This document shows positions 62,994 through 64,000 of a DNA stretch of 64,000 nucleotides, piece after piece (position 1 is the stretch's first letter; each line of letters opens with the position of its first letter). The notes beneath the pieces were generated by a model. It worked only from the letters and a program-made list of their open reading frames with translations. It was not told the DNA's origin and made no database searches. Both the position numbers and the translations under genes were made by a program. Source of the DNA: Penelope pileata (taxonomy: Eukaryota; Chordata; Aves; Galliformes; Cracidae); assembly GCA_013396635.1 (NCBI GenBank), contig WBMW01000149.1, positions 204,504 through 268,503 of the forward strand. Direction: 5' to 3'.

Positions 62994-63545
62994 AGACTGT
63001 GTGTTTTCTGCAAATGTCTATTTCCATCATTCTCTACTTTTTAAAAGTTACCACTCTGTCAGCATCTGGACTGTTGCTGTTTGTTTTGTGTCATGCATTT
63101 TGTTGGATACTGTAACAAAGTGACATGTAAGCGTATTCACATAATGTGACTGTGTCTGAAACTATAGCTGCTGTATTTTAATTTTTATTTTTTTGAAAGA
63201 GGAATGTGCGTTACTACTGTTCAGGAATATTAGTGTTGATGTAGCACTTTAATGTATTCTAATTTATTTAGTTCTGGCATAGAATGTAGATATGAACAGG
63301 TCTGACAAAGCACTGATCTCACTCTTCTTGTAGCTAGTACTGATGTGCTCTGTGGGAATGGACAAAAACTGTGACTGAAATGTTAACATTGCTGTATATT
63401 ATAGCAATAGGTGAGACTATTCAAATGCTCTTAAATGGAGTAAATGGTACTTTTATTGTTCTCTCAGTTGACTAAATTCCACTGATTTGTCTGCTTTAGC
63501 CTCGTAGCTTTTCCTCATTACTTAATAAAAGTGACTGGATCGAAT
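62994..63545 (+). other. ITGB8: ITGB8 3' UTR (short form)
   Basis: AT-rich sequence between the stop codon and a likely cleavage site about 15-20 bases after the AATAAA at 63524. The length would be about 550 bases, much shorter than the multi-kilobase mammalian 3' UTR I recall. Longer forms may therefore continue past the window. Confidence 0.6.
63524..63529 (+). terminator. ITGB8: Poly(A) signal AATAAA of ITGB8
   Basis: A canonical AATAAA about 530 bases after the stop. It is followed 30-60 bases later by a GU-rich stretch (ggtgtgggtgtatgggtgtg at 63561), the expected downstream element. Both parts of a poly(A) site are therefore visible. Confidence 0.65.
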
Positions 63546-63560
63546 GAGTGCTTAGTTACT

Positions 63561-63619
63561 GGTGTGGGTGTATGGGTGTGTGTATAGACACACACACATG
63601 CACACACACACAGACATAT
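63561..63619. repeat. TG/CA inverted dinucleotide microsatellite
   Basis: A TG-rich run (63561-63584) is followed within a few bases by a CA-rich run (63587-63612) and a short TA run. The two runs are complementary and could pair. The GU side doubles as the downstream element of the poly(A) signal. Confidence 0.85.
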
Positions 63620-64000
63620 ATAGTTTTTTATGTTATATCACTTAAAGATAATTTATATCTGATAAAGAATAATTTTTAGCTTTTTTACTTTTTTCAGTAT
63701 AAAACCTTTATATGAATTATAAGATATTTGAAAAACTGAGCAGCTGCAGAAAATGAGTTCCTCTGTCCACCAGCATCACCTACATTGTAACCACTGCCAG
63801 CTGACTGGCCTCTGGAGTCAGCAGCATTACCTCCAATCAGATAAACTGCACCAGAGATGTGTTTGGTCTGCTAGCTACATGCCAGTGTTTTACCAAATAA
63901 GGGCTTATTCTTTTTGTATGGCAGACGTCAGTCTGATTTTACATGTGTGCTCTTTTTTTCTCTGTGAATTAGTAGGCAGGATTCATTTTCCTGAATCCTT
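63620..64000. other. Sequence downstream of ITGB8 short 3' end
   Basis: No coding region or recognised repeat. It may be the extended 3' UTR or intergenic DNA. In other vertebrates the next gene is ABCB5, of which nothing is seen here. Confidence 0.5.

Overview
The window looks like nuclear DNA of a bird, most likely a galliform (chicken, turkey or quail group). It is AT-rich and gene-sparse. It carries four CR1-type LINE pieces, including two tandem AGAATCAT octamers (reverse complement of the CR1 3' end) at 7805-7820. It also carries two copies of a mariner element that I recognise as Galluhop-like, known from chicken and turkey. One protein-coding gene is recognisable: ITGB8 (integrin beta-8) on the + strand. 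The species call is an inference from repeats; the gene call rests on the reconstructed protein.

Layout. Positions 1-22780 are upstream intergenic DNA. It holds a mariner piece cut by the window edge (1-286), a 1.6 kb 5'-truncated CR1 with reverse transcriptase remnants (7805-9380), two short CR1 pieces (15545-15700, 21183-21350) and an internally deleted mariner (17681-18224). A long inverted repeat (arms 21883-22140 and 22335-22584) lies about 400 bp before the promoter. No gene is recognised here on either strand. A CpG-rich promoter block (about 22780-23970) has a CRE-like TGACGTGA at 22981 and is interrupted by a 411-base assembly gap (23258-23668).

ITGB8. Thirteen coding exons run from 37251 to 62993. 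All have AG acceptors and GT donors, all phases agree, and they give 724 codons without a frameshift or stop. They cover the PSI domain, hybrid domain, beta-I domain with a DxSxS metal site, I-EGF modules, a short beta-tail, one membrane span and a 65-residue tail without NPxY. The signal-peptide exon is not identified. It is probably in the gap; an open, phase-compatible alternative lies at 24402-24570. A poly(A) signal at 63524 followed by a GU-rich microsatellite marks a likely 3' end.

How it works together. The gene encodes the beta chain that pairs with alpha-v and binds the RGD of latent TGF-beta. The bird copy keeps the beta-8 hallmarks (Asn in place of the usual ADMIDAS Asp pair, tail without NPxY). 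It appears to lack four cysteines that I recall in human exon 10. The most unusual non-coding structure is the inverted repeat upstream of the promoter, whose inner 93 bp are identical between arms. I found no tRNA or rRNA genes, no CRISPR array, and nothing bacterial or viral.
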